The translations under genes were made by a program, and so were the position numbers. Below the pieces are notes generated by a model that made no database searches, was not told the origin of the DNA, and worked only from the letters and a program-made list of their open reading frames with translations. From an uncultured Kineothrix sp. (GTDB lineage Bacteria; Bacillota; Clostridia; Lachnospirales; Lachnospiraceae): a stretch of DNA of 64,000 nt. The DNA lies in NCBI GenBank assembly GCA_910588855.1, contig CAJUSR010000014.1:26277-90276 (forward strand). Direction: 5' to 3'. Positions 36,273 through 44,088 of the stretch are shown here, piece by piece. Positions within the stretch are counted from its first letter, which is position 1; each line of letters starts with the position of its first letter.

Positions 36273-36647
36273 CTACAACCCCTCTTTCTTTAAACGAAGG
36301 GATATTTCATCCAAATCCAACGTATGATATCTTTGATAAAGCCGGATTGTCAGCGACAGCATCAAAGCGGAAACGGAAACGGATACCACAATGCCAGTCA
36401 ATACAAGACCGCTTGGCACAGGATTGATATAAGCTTCCGTACTCTGTATACCGTCTACCACAATCGGCGCAACCCTTCCCGAAATATACCCTTTTTCCGC
36501 CAGAAACAAATACACTGCCGTATCCATTATGTTCAATCCTATAATTTTTTTAATCAAATTGCTTTGCAGCATGAGATTACCGAAGCCTATCACGAACAAA
36601 ATCATCGCTACCGCTTCCCCGTAATTGTTGAATAAATTAGCTCCCAT
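36273..36647 (-). CDS. mnhC: Mrp antiporter subunit C (NuoK-like)
   Basis: 124 residues from MGANLFNNYGEAVAMILF, with the SD GAGGAGGG just upstream; the longer open frame is not needed. Three membrane helices with NuoK/MnhC features: LIKKIIGLNIMDTAVYLFL (conserved Glu replaced, as in MnhC), then NPVPSGLVLTGIVVSVSVSALMLSL. NPVPQALVLTAIVI is the family motif, here with SG for QA. A structural subunit next to the antiporter-like channel. Start lies 2 bases beyond the MnhB stop. Confidence 0.85.
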   Translation of the reverse strand: MGANLFNNYGEAVAMILFVIGFGNLMLQSNLIKKIIGLNIMDTAVYLFLAEKGYISGRVAPIVVDGIQSTEAYINPVPSGLVLTGIVVSVSVSALMLSLTIRLYQRYHTLDLDEISLRLKKEGL

Positions 36648-36649
36648 CT

Positions 36650-37612
36650 TTACAGCCCTCCTCTGCGGAACAATGCGTAAAAAGCATACATTGTACATGC
36701 TACTTCTATACCCACACATATATTAATTGGAAAAATTATGCCGGCGCTGACAATATGTCCCGGAATCCCCAACGGAATATGGTTCTCTATACCGTTGGCA
36801 CCTGTTACATAATAGTAAATCCCAATCAGCCCATAAGTACAAAGGGCGGAAACCTTAGTTATCTTATATATTTTCTCGTCAAAGAAACGCTCTGTCTTCT
36901 TAAACCCAAATGCGCTGGCATATAAAATCATGCCCGCCCCTATCGTTGCCCCTCCGGAAAAACCTCCCCCCGGCGACAAGTGACCGTTTAATATAATATA
37001 AATCCCAAAAATAAAGATTATCGGCACAAGTATCATTGCAGCCCCCTGCAAAATCGCATCGTTTTTCGGCTCAAACCGCCTGTCATTCATTACTTCCTGC
37101 CTCTTTAACTCCGCATCTTCCACCATAAGCATAATCATAACGCAGCAGGTAGCAATAAAAAGCACATTGGTTTCGCCAAACGTATCGAAAGCGCGGTAAG
37201 TAAGTATCATACCGGTAACGATATTGACAGCCCCGGTTTCCTGCATACCGCTTTCAATATACCTCTCTGCTACTTCGTTATTGTCCGGGTTGGATGCATT
37301 GCCCGTAGGAGGCAGATAAGAAACGGTAAACAGCAAAAGGCCAGCCAGCATAGCACAAAATACAACTGCCATTATTCTGTAAAAACGACGGAACAAAAAC
37401 AGCCATTTATTATGCCTTGTATCATATACCTTATCCATCACCATCTGGTTTTCCCGCATCCGTTCCCGGAGCGACGCCTCTTCTTCTATGTATTCCTTTT
37501 GAGGCTTCATTTCCAGGTTTCCTACATAAGGATCCTTTTCCCCCGAAAGCCAGCGGAAAAAATGAAAGGCTTTCGTTTTCCTGTATTCCTCTTCCGATTT
37601 CATCCTGCTCAT
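36650..37612 (-). CDS. Fused MbhE-like and MnhB-like Mrp subunit
   Basis: 320 residues. A hydrophilic N-terminal about 70 residues precedes one helix and an MbhE-like segment (GNASNPDNNEVAERYIESGM, then GAVNIVTGMILTYRAFDTFGE). The C-terminal half is MnhB: IFGIYIILNGHLSPGGGFSG (the NGH.SPGGGFxGG motif) with four helices. Separate mbhE and mnhB genes in other genomes appear as one polypeptide here. Part of the membrane arm of the cation/proton antiporter. SD AAGGAGG. Confidence 0.85.
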   Translation of the reverse strand: MSRMKSEEEYRKTKAFHFFRWLSGEKDPYVGNLEMKPQKEYIEEEASLRERMRENQMVMDKVYDTRHNKWLFLFRRFYRIMAVVFCAMLAGLLLFTVSYLPPTGNASNPDNNEVAERYIESGMQETGAVNIVTGMILTYRAFDTFGETNVLFIATCCVMIMLMVEDAELKRQEVMNDRRFEPKNDAILQGAAMILVPIIFIFGIYIILNGHLSPGGGFSGGATIGAGMILYASAFGFKKTERFFDEKIYKITKVSALCTYGLIGIYYYVTGANGIENHIPLGIPGHIVSAGIIFPINICVGIEVACTMYAFYALFRRGGL

Positions 37613-37620
37613 TCGGACCC

Positions 37621-37908
37621 TTACCTCCTTCTTTGCTCTATCATGCTTTCTTTTTCACCTTTATGGCTGTCTTCTTCAATGGCATGTATTTTCTTCAAAG
37701 TAACAAAAAACAATACACTGGTCACCCCTGCCCCCACGGCAGCTTCCGTAATGGCAAGATCCGGCGACTCCAGGCATATCCAGATAATTGACATCACTAA
37801 ACTATAAGACATAAATATTAAAATAGAATTAAGCAATTTTTTTGAAAAACTAACGGATATGGCGCATACAACCAAAAAACTAAGCAAAATATATTGAAAA
37901 ACTCTCAT
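37621..37908 (-). CDS. MbhD-like DUF4040 subunit
   Basis: 95 residues, three helices. DUF4040 signature SPDLAITEAAVGAGVTSVLFFVTL (about 49-72), equal to the C-terminal MnhA part or separate MbhD in Mbh/Mrp complexes. A hydrophilic tail ends in RRR. Start overlaps MnhG stop by 4 bases (ATGA). Confidence 0.85.
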   Translation of the reverse strand: MRVFQYILLSFLVVCAISVSFSKKLLNSILIFMSYSLVMSIIWICLESPDLAITEAAVGAGVTSVLFFVTLKKIHAIEEDSHKGEKESMIEQRRR

Positions 37909-38291
37909 CCCTTATCCTCCCTATCGTCTTGCTCCAATACTATCACTTCTCCATCTTCGGATAAGCCAAACCCTGTTCCACAATATTTGTCCATCTTGTC
38001 ATTGGTAAAAACTTCAAGCCTTGCAATCAAATGAGAGGAAACCGGAGAGGCGCACCATAAAAACACTACAATAAGAGCCATTTTCAACGTAGTAAAATTA
38101 ATGCCGGAAAATATCATAAGCCCTATCAACGATATACTGATTCCCAAAGTATCTCCCATAGCCGCTGCATGCATCCGGTTTAAGACATATCTCAAATGGA
38201 AAATACCGTATATTTCTATTACGAATATCGACAAACCGCACAATAGCACAGCCGTTCCTACAATAAAACGAATCCATTCAAATATTTCCAT
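37905..38291 (-). CDS. mnhG: Mrp antiporter subunit G
   Basis: 128 residues from MEIFEWIRFIVGTAVLL; SD GGAGG eight bases upstream. Three helices with MnhG motif YVLNRMHAAAMGDTLGISISLIGLMI (here read in parts: LNRMHAAAMGDTLG). A hydrophilic C-terminal tail of about 35 residues is longer than usual. Overlaps mnhF end by 14 bases. Confidence 0.87.
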   Translation of the reverse strand: MEIFEWIRFIVGTAVLLCGLSIFVIEIYGIFHLRYVLNRMHAAAMGDTLGISISLIGLMIFSGINFTTLKMALIVVFLWCASPVSSHLIARLEVFTNDKMDKYCGTGFGLSEDGEVIVLEQDDREDKG

Positions 38292-38697
38292 TCCCTGTTC
38301 CTCCTTTTGCATTCTTATACCCCATGTCGGTTTTAGCGGACTTTGTTTCAACGGATTTAAAATGAATAGCTGAAAATTCTTTCCTTTCCACTTGATTCTC
38401 GCTATGTACCCCCATATATACTTTCGTCAGTACAATTACGGCGAGAAAACTAATCATCGCATAAATAAGGCAGATATCCACCAAATACCCTTCGTTCAGC
38501 AAAAGCGCAAGAATCGCTATAATAACCATAACCATCGTGCCTATCATGTTGACTGCTACAATCCTATCCGCCACCCTTGGCCCTTTCACTGCGCGTATCA
38601 GGCAAAAAAATATCATAAGAGCAAGAAAAATAAGCACACCCACATACACTGTCCGATATGCTGTTTCCAACGCTGTCATCTCACCTGTCACTACCAT
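38278..38697 (-). CDS. mnhF: Mrp antiporter subunit F
   Basis: 139 residues. Three helices: VYVGVLIFLALMIFFCLI, then KGPRVADRIVAVNMIGTMVM (family motif GPtv.DRi.a.N) and the third helix with YAMISFLAVIVLTKV. The C-terminal about 40 residues are a hydrophilic extension not usual for MnhF. Start 6 bases after the mnhE stop. A second ATG seven codons in has an adjacent AGGTGAG and could be used. Confidence 0.87.
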   Translation of the reverse strand: MVVTGEMTALETAYRTVYVGVLIFLALMIFFCLIRAVKGPRVADRIVAVNMIGTMVMVIIAILALLLNEGYLVDICLIYAMISFLAVIVLTKVYMGVHSENQVERKEFSAIHFKSVETKSAKTDMGYKNAKGGTGNGNI

Positions 38698-38703
38698 ACT
38701 TTT

Positions 38704-39165
38704 CTACATCCTTTCCAGTTCTTCTAAAAGTTCCACAAATTTAGAATGGTTCATCCCTTTTGCCAATTCTTTATCCAGACAATGTACCACGTACTCATCT
38801 TCTTCCAATGTTACCGTAATAGTACCCGGTGTCAGAGTAATGGAATTGGCAAGCGCCACCCTCGCCTGTTTTGTCCTCAAATCCGTCTTGAACCGGATAA
38901 GCACCGGCTCTAACTCATACCTGGACGAAGTAATCAGCTTAATTACCGCAAAATTCGCTTTTACGATTTCCCACACTAGTACCAACATATATTGCAAAAT
39001 ACGGAATCCTTTTTTTAAATACAAAATGTCTTTTTTTATGCTATAGTTCATAAACTTGCAGATAAACGCATACATCCCTGCGGATATGCCCAATCCGAAT
39101 ATGGCAATTTCCACTGTAACCGCCCCATTAAATATAATCCAAACAAGAAAAAACAAGAAAAACAT
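38704..39165 (-). CDS. mnhE: Mrp antiporter subunit E, first gene of antiporter operon
   Basis: 153 residues from MFFLFFLVWIIFNGAV. The ATG at 39165 is preferred to the one at 39177, because that earlier ATGGAG is the SD. Family features are two N-terminal helices, then VWEIVKANFAVIKLI and NSITLTPGTITVTLEEDEY, the MnhE hallmark. It leads a ten-gene operon (mnhE-F-G-mbhD-mbhE/B-C-D-D-D-A) that would couple cation export to the proton gradient. Leader contains a pseudoknot element (39166-39269). Confidence 0.9.
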   Translation of the reverse strand: MFFLFFLVWIIFNGAVTVEIAIFGLGISAGMYAFICKFMNYSIKKDILYLKKGFRILQYMLVLVWEIVKANFAVIKLITSSRYELEPVLIRFKTDLRTKQARVALANSITLTPGTITVTLEEDEYVVHCLDKELAKGMNHSKFVELLEELERM

Positions 39166-39269
39166 ATTAATCTCCATTTCGGAGCGTTTACGTCATCAGG
39201 GCTGATTTGTGACGCTCCGGCACAAATAGCCATGTGATAAAATCAGCTATCGAACTGATTTTTCACACT
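39166..39269 (-). promoter_or_regulatory. Pseudoknot leader RNA element, copy 3 (5' end of Mrp operon)
   Basis: Minus strand: P1 hairpin (39232-39269, AAAATCAG with CTGATTTT plus outer TGTGA/TCACA); P2 stem ATTTGTG (39221-39227) with CACAAAT (39205-39211) around loop CCGGAGCGT; linker; arm ACGCTCCG (39180-39187), the exact complement of eight loop bases; then SD ATGGAG and start 39165. Near-identical to copy 4 at 52151-52262, which has an 8-nt longer linker. Confidence 0.75.
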
Positions 39270-39301
39270 ATCATCCTCTTTCTTTTACGCGGAAACCCAA
39301 A

Positions 39302-39329
39302 ACTATATTTATAACTTTCATATTTGCAA
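39302..39329 (-). promoter_or_regulatory. Candidate promoter of the Mrp operon
   Basis: On the minus strand TTGCAA (39329-39324), 16-base spacer, TATAGT (39307-39302), about 30 bases before P1 of the leader element. Fair match only. Confidence 0.4.
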
Positions 39330-39364
39330 AAGTTTTTACCAATTGAGTATAGAAGGTTCAACTT

Positions 39365-39434
39365 CCCCTACTCGCTGCGCCCCATGCGACTCATAGTGTC
39401 ATATTTCCTTTACACAGGGCTGTGCATAGAAAAA
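39365..39434. repeat. Diverged single unit of the 65-bp repeat family
   Basis: TATTTCCTTTACACAGGGCT and GTGCATAGAAAAA match unit 3 at 3451-3481 closely; the preceding CTCGCTGCGCCCC...CATA matches units 1-2 loosely. As at 3.3 kb it abuts a terminator hairpin downstream of a minus-strand gene. Confidence 0.55.
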
Positions 39435-39456
39435 GTGTGCGTCAAGACGCACACTT
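39427..39456 (-). terminator. Terminator downstream of trxA
   Basis: AAGTGTGCGTC (39433-39443) and GACGCACACTT (39446-39456) form a perfect 11-bp stem; on the minus strand it is followed by TTTCTATG. Lies 65 bases after the trxA stop. Confidence 0.65.
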
Positions 39457-39521
39457 GCGCTGGGGCAAAACGACAACAGACACCCGGCTCTTCGCCCAGC
39501 CTATGCCCCACTGCTATTTTC

Positions 39522-39839
39522 CTATAATACTTTTTGCAGCTTTTTCTCCAAATCATCCTTTGACATAGCGCCCACACTTGTCTCCAACGCCTGCCCGCCT
39601 TTAAAGACAATAAAAGTAGGAATTGACATAACACGGTACTTCTGTGCAATATCCATCTCCTCATCTATGTTCAATTTACCTACTTTTACTTTGCCGTCAA
39701 AACTTTCCGCAAGGCTCTCCACAATCGGAGCCATCATCTTACAAGGCCCGCACCAGTCCGCATAAAAATCCACCAATACCGGTATCTCGGAATTTAATAC
39801 TTCTTCTTCAAAATTTGCCGATGTAAATTTGTATTCCAT
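39522..39839 (-). CDS. trxA: Thioredoxin
   Basis: 105 residues, standard thioredoxin length. Active site DWCGPCKMM (about 28-36) with the CGPC redox pair, preceded by VLVDFYA and followed by the conserved cis-Pro in SIPTFIVFKGG. Reduces protein disulfides in the cytosol with thioredoxin reductase, which is not in the window. Separate from the trmB gene (49-base gap); probably co-transcribed with it. Confidence 0.95.
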   Translation of the reverse strand: MEYKFTSANFEEEVLNSEIPVLVDFYADWCGPCKMMAPIVESLAESFDGKVKVGKLNIDEEMDIAQKYRVMSIPTFIVFKGGQALETSVGAMSKDDLEKKLQKVL

Positions 39840-39888
39840 ATTTTTTTCCTCTCTTTCCTTTTTTAATTATATTAATGATATATACATT

Positions 39889-40533
39889 TTACCTCTTTAT
39901 AATATATTTATAAATAGGGTTTCCTATTGAAGAAAATTTTTCTTCATATTCCGTCATAATATTGCCTTCCGACATGTCTTTGTCGCGATGCAAATCATAA
40001 CTTATTTTTTCCGCTTTCCATCCCGCCGGCTCCAATTCTTCCAATGCAAACAAGAATAAATCTTTGTTATCCGTCTTAAACTCAAGCTGCCCTTCTTTTT
40101 TCAAGATTTTGTCATACCGGGCAAGAAATTCCCGTGAAGGAAGACGACGCTTGGCATGCCGGTCCTTCGGCCAGGGGTCGGAAAAATTAAGATAAATCCT
40201 ATCCACTTCTTCCATTTCAAATACATTCCCTATCGTTTCCGCATCCATCCGGATAAACCTTACATTGGAAAGCGGCTGTTCTTCCCTTTCCATCTTCTGG
40301 ATTGCCCTCAATAATACGCTGGAATATTTTTCAATCCCTATATAATTAATGGACGGATATACTTTTGCCATATCCATAAGGAACCGCCCTTTTCCCATAC
40401 CTATTTCAATGTGTATAGGGTTATTATTCCCAAAAATATTTCTCCAATTCCCTTTTTGCCGTTCCGGTTCATGAACTACGAAGACGCTTTCCCCAATGAT
40501 TTCTCTGGAACCTGTGATATTCCTTAACCGCAT
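39889..40533 (-). CDS. trmB: tRNA (guanine46-N7)-methyltransferase TrmB
   Basis: 214 residues. SAM site HIEIGMGKGRFLMDMA (about 41-56), IGIEKYSSVLLRA, the catalytic NFSDPWPKDRHAKRRL (about 116-131) and the late TDNKDLF. Makes m7G46 in tRNA variable loops. Its start codon, SD (AAGGAG) and promoter-like sequence lie within a 94-bp block that is repeated at 51974-52067. Confidence 0.95.
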   Translation of the reverse strand: MRLRNITGSREIIGESVFVVHEPERQKGNWRNIFGNNNPIHIEIGMGKGRFLMDMAKVYPSINYIGIEKYSSVLLRAIQKMEREEQPLSNVRFIRMDAETIGNVFEMEEVDRIYLNFSDPWPKDRHAKRRLPSREFLARYDKILKKEGQLEFKTDNKDLFLFALEELEPAGWKAEKISYDLHRDKDMSEGNIMTEYEEKFSSIGNPIYKYIIKR

Positions 40534-40622
40534 CCTTTTTACTCCTTTACTTCTCTGGTGCCTATTTTACACCATTTGTATCCAAAAGAAAAGGGGATGG
40601 AATGCGATAAGTTGAAATAAAA
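40529..40622. repeat. 94-bp direct repeat, left copy (trmB promoter block)
   Basis: Begins CGCATCCTTTTTACTCCTTT, contains TACACCATTTGTATCC and ends AAGTTGAAATAAAA. The second copy at 51974-52067 is in the same orientation and differs at three positions. It includes the trmB start codon and SD. The two copies bracket about 11.4 kb. Confidence 0.9.
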
Positions 40623-40631
40623 TTTGAATGA

Positions 40632-40660
40632 TTGACACCTCGCCATGAAAAACGTATAAT
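40632..40660 (+). promoter_or_regulatory. Perfect-consensus sigma-A promoter of the CotH operon
   Basis: TTGACA (40632-40637), 17-base spacer, TATAAT (40655-40660); both hexamers match consensus exactly. It starts 10 bases after the 94-bp repeat and leads into the hairpin at 40680-40714 and the CotH gene. Confidence 0.85.
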
Positions 40661-40679
40661 TGACAAAATGGCATTTTTA

Positions 40680-40714
40680 GCACAGCTGGTGCAAGTATAT
40701 AGGTCCGGCTGTGC
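40680..40714 (+). promoter_or_regulatory. Leader hairpin upstream of CotH gene
   Basis: GCACAGCTGG (40680-40689) and CCGGCTGTGC (40705-40714) form a 10-bp stem (one U-G) with loop TGCAAGTATATAGGT. It lies about 15 bases after the expected transcription start and ahead of the SD. It could be a regulatory or stabilising structure; no U-run follows, so a terminator is less likely. Confidence 0.55.
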
Positions 40715-40761
40715 AATTACATATTTTACCATATTTGATAATACGCAAACGAGGTGATTCA

Positions 40762-42528
40762 TTGGACAATGGATTATTTAAGATAAAAAAATCAGGAAAG
40801 CACAAGTACATTTTTCTTTCTATTCTTCTATTAATGATATTTCTGCTAATCCCATGTTTTGATTCAGATAAGAAATTGGCATTTTCCCTGGAGTCTGGGT
40901 ACTATGAGGATCCGATTTACCTGGAAATACAAGGCGCGGACAGGTACAGTATTTATTATACCCTAGATGGAACGGAGCCTACACAGAATTCCATTCCTTA
41001 TGATGGGGAGTTTTATTTGGAAGATGCTTCCCTTCATAGCAATGTGTATTCGGAGCGGACGGATACTTCTGCAGGATTTTATCAGGAACTGGTGGAAGAG
41101 TATTCCTCCGAATTCCCGGGATATATCGTGCCGGCTGGCCCGGTGGATAAATGCAATATTGTAAGGGCGGCGGCTTTTGACAGGAGCGGGAATTGCGTGG
41201 ATTCTATTACGGGATCCTATTTTATCGGATTTGACCAAAAGATATTATATCAGAACATGTGGATGGTTTCGCTCATTACAGACCCGAAGAATTTATTCGA
41301 TTATGAGACAGGGATTTATGTGACCGGCAAGGTCTTTGATGAATATGCCCAATTGCTGCCGGATGAAAATACCCCCAATAGGGGCACTTGGTGGTGGTGG
41401 GATGCCAATTACAGAATCAGGGGCAAGGAGTCCGAGCGACCGGCCCATGTGGAGATTTTTAACCCGGAAAGGCAGAGAGTGCTATCCGATGACTGCGGAA
41501 TCCGGATTCAGGGGCGCGGAAGCAGGGGGAAGAATCCAAAGAGTTTGGGCGTATATGCCCGCAGGGAATATTCGGGGAGCGAAGAGTTTTCGGAGGATAT
41601 TTTTGGAATAGGGGGAAATTCCCACAAGTTTGTCATATTTTCAGGGGCGGACGATTCCGCTTATAAAATAAAGGACTATCTGGCACATACGCTGGAAGCG
41701 GAACTGAATTTCAGCACGATGCAATTCCGTCCAGCGATGCTGTTTCTGGACGGCGAATACTGGGGGATGTATTATATAACGGAAAGCTATAATGCGGATT
41801 TTATCTCAGATCATTATGATGTCCCTCAGGAAGAGGTTATCTTTGTAAAAGAAGAGGTGCTGGAAGAGGGGATGGAAAAGGAAATCGAATTATTCCAGGA
41901 AATGAGGACTTTTATATCAGAGAATGACATGTCGATAGAAGAAAACTATGAAAAAGCGAAGAGCCTGATTGATATGGATAGCTATATTGATTATTATGCG
42001 GCGCAGATTTTTATCGGAAGGTACGGCGACTGGCCGGTGAAGAACGAGGCGGCATGGCGAACCAGGAATGTGCTTCCGGATAACGAATACGGGGATGGCC
42101 GCTGGCGCTGGATGCTTTTTGATGTGAATTCGGGGAGCCTGGCCACAAGCCAATTGGAAGTGGACACGCTGAGCAATGTAATGTGGGAGGACAGTGTATT
42201 TGGTTCTCTGTTCAAAAGCCCGGCATTCAGGGAACGGTTTGTGGAACGGATGGTTTACATTGCGGAGGAAGTATATGCGGATGAGAAGGTGGACCAATTT
42301 GTGGATGCTTATCTGGAAGAGATGATAGAGCCTATATGCAGCAATAATGTGAGGTTTATTGCAATTGAACTGCGGGATGAAGGAATCGCGAGCATTGAGG
42401 ACACGCGTACTTTTTTGAAGCAGAGAAGGGATTTTATTTACCAGATGATGGGGCAATATGTGGGGGCGGAATATGTGCAGGCGGTGGTTGAGAGGATGAA
42501 AAATGCCAGCACGCCATTCGGCAAGTGA
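40762..42528 (+). CDS. CotH-kinase-family surface protein with N-terminal CHB_HEX_C-like domain
   Basis: 588 residues from a TTG at 40762 (SD GAGGTGATTCA immediately upstream), preferred to an ATG at 40711 that lies within the leader hairpin. One N-terminal membrane helix (about 15-35, FLSILLLMIFLLIPCF), then a CHB_HEX_C-like module (YSIYYTLDGTEPTQN) and a CotH kinase domain: GIRIQGRGSRGKNPKSLGVY, FSGADDSAYKIKDYLAHTL, and GRWRWMLFDVNSG with the metal-binding Asp-like end. CotH proteins are atypical kinases that phosphorylate secreted proteins. Followed by VTC-domain and DUF4956 genes, a recurrent trio. Confidence 0.85.
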   Translation: MDNGLFKIKKSGKHKYIFLSILLLMIFLLIPCFDSDKKLAFSLESGYYEDPIYLEIQGADRYSIYYTLDGTEPTQNSIPYDGEFYLEDASLHSNVYSERTDTSAGFYQELVEEYSSEFPGYIVPAGPVDKCNIVRAAAFDRSGNCVDSITGSYFIGFDQKILYQNMWMVSLITDPKNLFDYETGIYVTGKVFDEYAQLLPDENTPNRGTWWWWDANYRIRGKESERPAHVEIFNPERQRVLSDDCGIRIQGRGSRGKNPKSLGVYARREYSGSEEFSEDIFGIGGNSHKFVIFSGADDSAYKIKDYLAHTLEAELNFSTMQFRPAMLFLDGEYWGMYYITESYNADFISDHYDVPQEEVIFVKEEVLEEGMEKEIELFQEMRTFISENDMSIEENYEKAKSLIDMDSYIDYYAAQIFIGRYGDWPVKNEAAWRTRNVLPDNEYGDGRWRWMLFDVNSGSLATSQLEVDTLSNVMWEDSVFGSLFKSPAFRERFVERMVYIAEEVYADEKVDQFVDAYLEEMIEPICSNNVRFIAIELRDEGIASIEDTRTFLKQRRDFIYQMMGQYVGAEYVQAVVERMKNASTPFGK

Positions 42529-42652
42529 TGCGTGTAGTTATTTGCAGAACGATATGTTATATATAGTCCGGTTTATTACGAATCGACAGTTATAAACCGG
42601 CAAAAGAAAAATATGCTCGCATACAAAAAGATGTGCAGAAATGGGGGAAACG

Positions 42653-43327
42653 ATGGTATATAGACACGAACTGAAATTCCAGGTTTCTTTGATGGAATTG
42701 GAGAAAATCAAGTACCGCCTGGAGTCTGTTTTAACTTATGACAGCCATCAGCCCGGAGAGTTTTATACGGTGAGAAGCCTGTATTTTGATGATATGTATG
42801 ATTCCTGCCTTTTCGAAAATGAGTCCGGGATTGGCAAACGGGCGAAGTATAGAATCCGGACATACAATGGGAACATGGATTGGATTCATCTGGAAAAGAA
42901 GTATAAAGAGCGGGAACTGACCGGAAAACAGAGGGAAGAAATTTCCCTGGAGGAATGTCAGGCATTGATTCGGGAAGAGGAAATGGACGGGCAAGGCGCT
43001 TTAATGGAAGAATTTTTCTATAAAAGGCAGTCCAAGGGCATGCGGCCCAAATGTATCGTAGAATATGACAGGTGCGCTATGGTAAGCGAGGTGGGGAATG
43101 TAAGGATTACCTTCGATATGAATATCAGGGGATGTTCCAGACCAGAACTTTTTCCAGGCGGATCATCGGACTATTTTGACGATGCCATGCCGCCGGGTAT
43201 TCATATTCTGGAAGTGAAGTATGATGAATTGCTTCCCCGGTACATCTTACAGGCGGTAGATTTAAATACCTTGCAGAGGCAGGCAGTTTCGAAATATTGT
43301 CTGGTGAGAGAAAATGGTTGTTTTTGA
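42653..43327 (+). CDS. VTC-domain (polyphosphate polymerase-like) protein
   Basis: 224 residues from MVYRHELKFQVSLMELE; the ATG at 42653 follows the SD ATGGGGG. A tunnel-fold VTC domain: an N-terminal basic RHELKF, YTVRSLYFDDMYDSCL, KYRIRTYNG, HLEKKYKERELTGKQR with its Arg/Lys ladder, CIVEYDRCAM, RITFDMNI and ILEVKYDELLPRYI. These are the nucleotide/phosphate-contact residues of the CYTH/VTC superfamily. Whether it makes polyphosphate is inference. Second gene of the CotH trio. Confidence 0.87.
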   Translation: MVYRHELKFQVSLMELEKIKYRLESVLTYDSHQPGEFYTVRSLYFDDMYDSCLFENESGIGKRAKYRIRTYNGNMDWIHLEKKYKERELTGKQREEISLEECQALIREEEMDGQGALMEEFFYKRQSKGMRPKCIVEYDRCAMVSEVGNVRITFDMNIRGCSRPELFPGGSSDYFDDAMPPGIHILEVKYDELLPRYILQAVDLNTLQRQAVSKYCLVRENGCF

Positions 43328-43413
43328 ATAATCCCGGGCAGCAGTGAGAGCAAAGCAGTATAAATCTTAGCAATACATAAAAGGTTCAGGACTCGGAAAG
43401 GAGTACATAAAAA

Positions 43414-44088
43414 ATGAGTTACAGCGACATTATTAAAAAATCGGTTTTAGAAGGCTTTTCGTATGCGGATTTTTCCACAACGAAGATGGCAGTAACTTTG
43501 GGGTTAACTTTCCTGATAGCGGTGTATATCTTTTTTGTATACCGGTTTATCACAAGGAACACTTTTTACAACAAAAATTTTAATATCACGATGGCAATCA
43601 TTTCAGTGGTTACTGCAGGAATCGTTATCGCCATGCAGTCAAATTTTGTAATATCCCTGGGTATGGTGGGCGCGTTGTCCATCGTTCGTTTCAGGACAGC
43701 TATTAAAGAGCCCATGGATTTGCTGTTTTTATTCTGGTCCATTGGAACAGGGATTGTGTGTGGGGCCGGTTTGTATGAACTGGCAATTGTGATTGCTTTA
43801 GTGGTAACTTTTGGCCTTTTGGTGCTACAACTGGTGCCGGTGATGGCAAGCCCTATGCTGTTAGTCATTAAATTGAACAATATAGATAAGGAAGAAACGG
43901 TGCTGTCCACAGTGAAAAAATCCACTCAGAAATATAAAATAGATTCCAAAAGCATTACCAATGGCAGGGAGAACCTGATTATGGAAATCAGGTCTAAGGA
44001 TTATAGCAGCCTGACCAATGAAATTTCCAAGATAGAAGGGGTGGTCAGCGTGACCTTGATGCACCACGAAGGGGAAGTGAAGAACTAG
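43414..44088 (+). CDS. DUF4956 membrane protein
   Basis: 224 residues. Four or so helices in the first 150 residues (VTLGLTFLIAVYIFFVYRFI, then MVGALSIVRFRTAIKEPMDL, a strong DUF4956 hallmark, and IGTGIVCGAGLYELAIV), then a cytoplasmic alpha/beta tail of about 75 residues. DUF4956 genes regularly sit beside VTC-domain and CotH genes, suggesting a shared envelope or polymer function. SD GGAAAGGAG before the ATG. Confidence 0.87.
   Translation: MSYSDIIKKSVLEGFSYADFSTTKMAVTLGLTFLIAVYIFFVYRFITRNTFYNKNFNITMAIISVVTAGIVIAMQSNFVISLGMVGALSIVRFRTAIKEPMDLLFLFWSIGTGIVCGAGLYELAIVIALVVTFGLLVLQLVPVMASPMLLVIKLNNIDKEETVLSTVKKSTQKYKIDSKSITNGRENLIMEIRSKDYSSLTNEISKIEGVVSVTLMHHEGEVKN

Noticed and set aside
39166..39177. 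ATG at 39177 as mnhE start
   Set aside because: ATGGAG there acts as SD for the ATG at 39165; the carboxypeptidase copy has the same arrangement.
40711..40761. ATG at 40711 as the CotH start
   Set aside because: It lies inside the leader hairpin without an SD; TTG at 40762 follows GAGGTGA directly.
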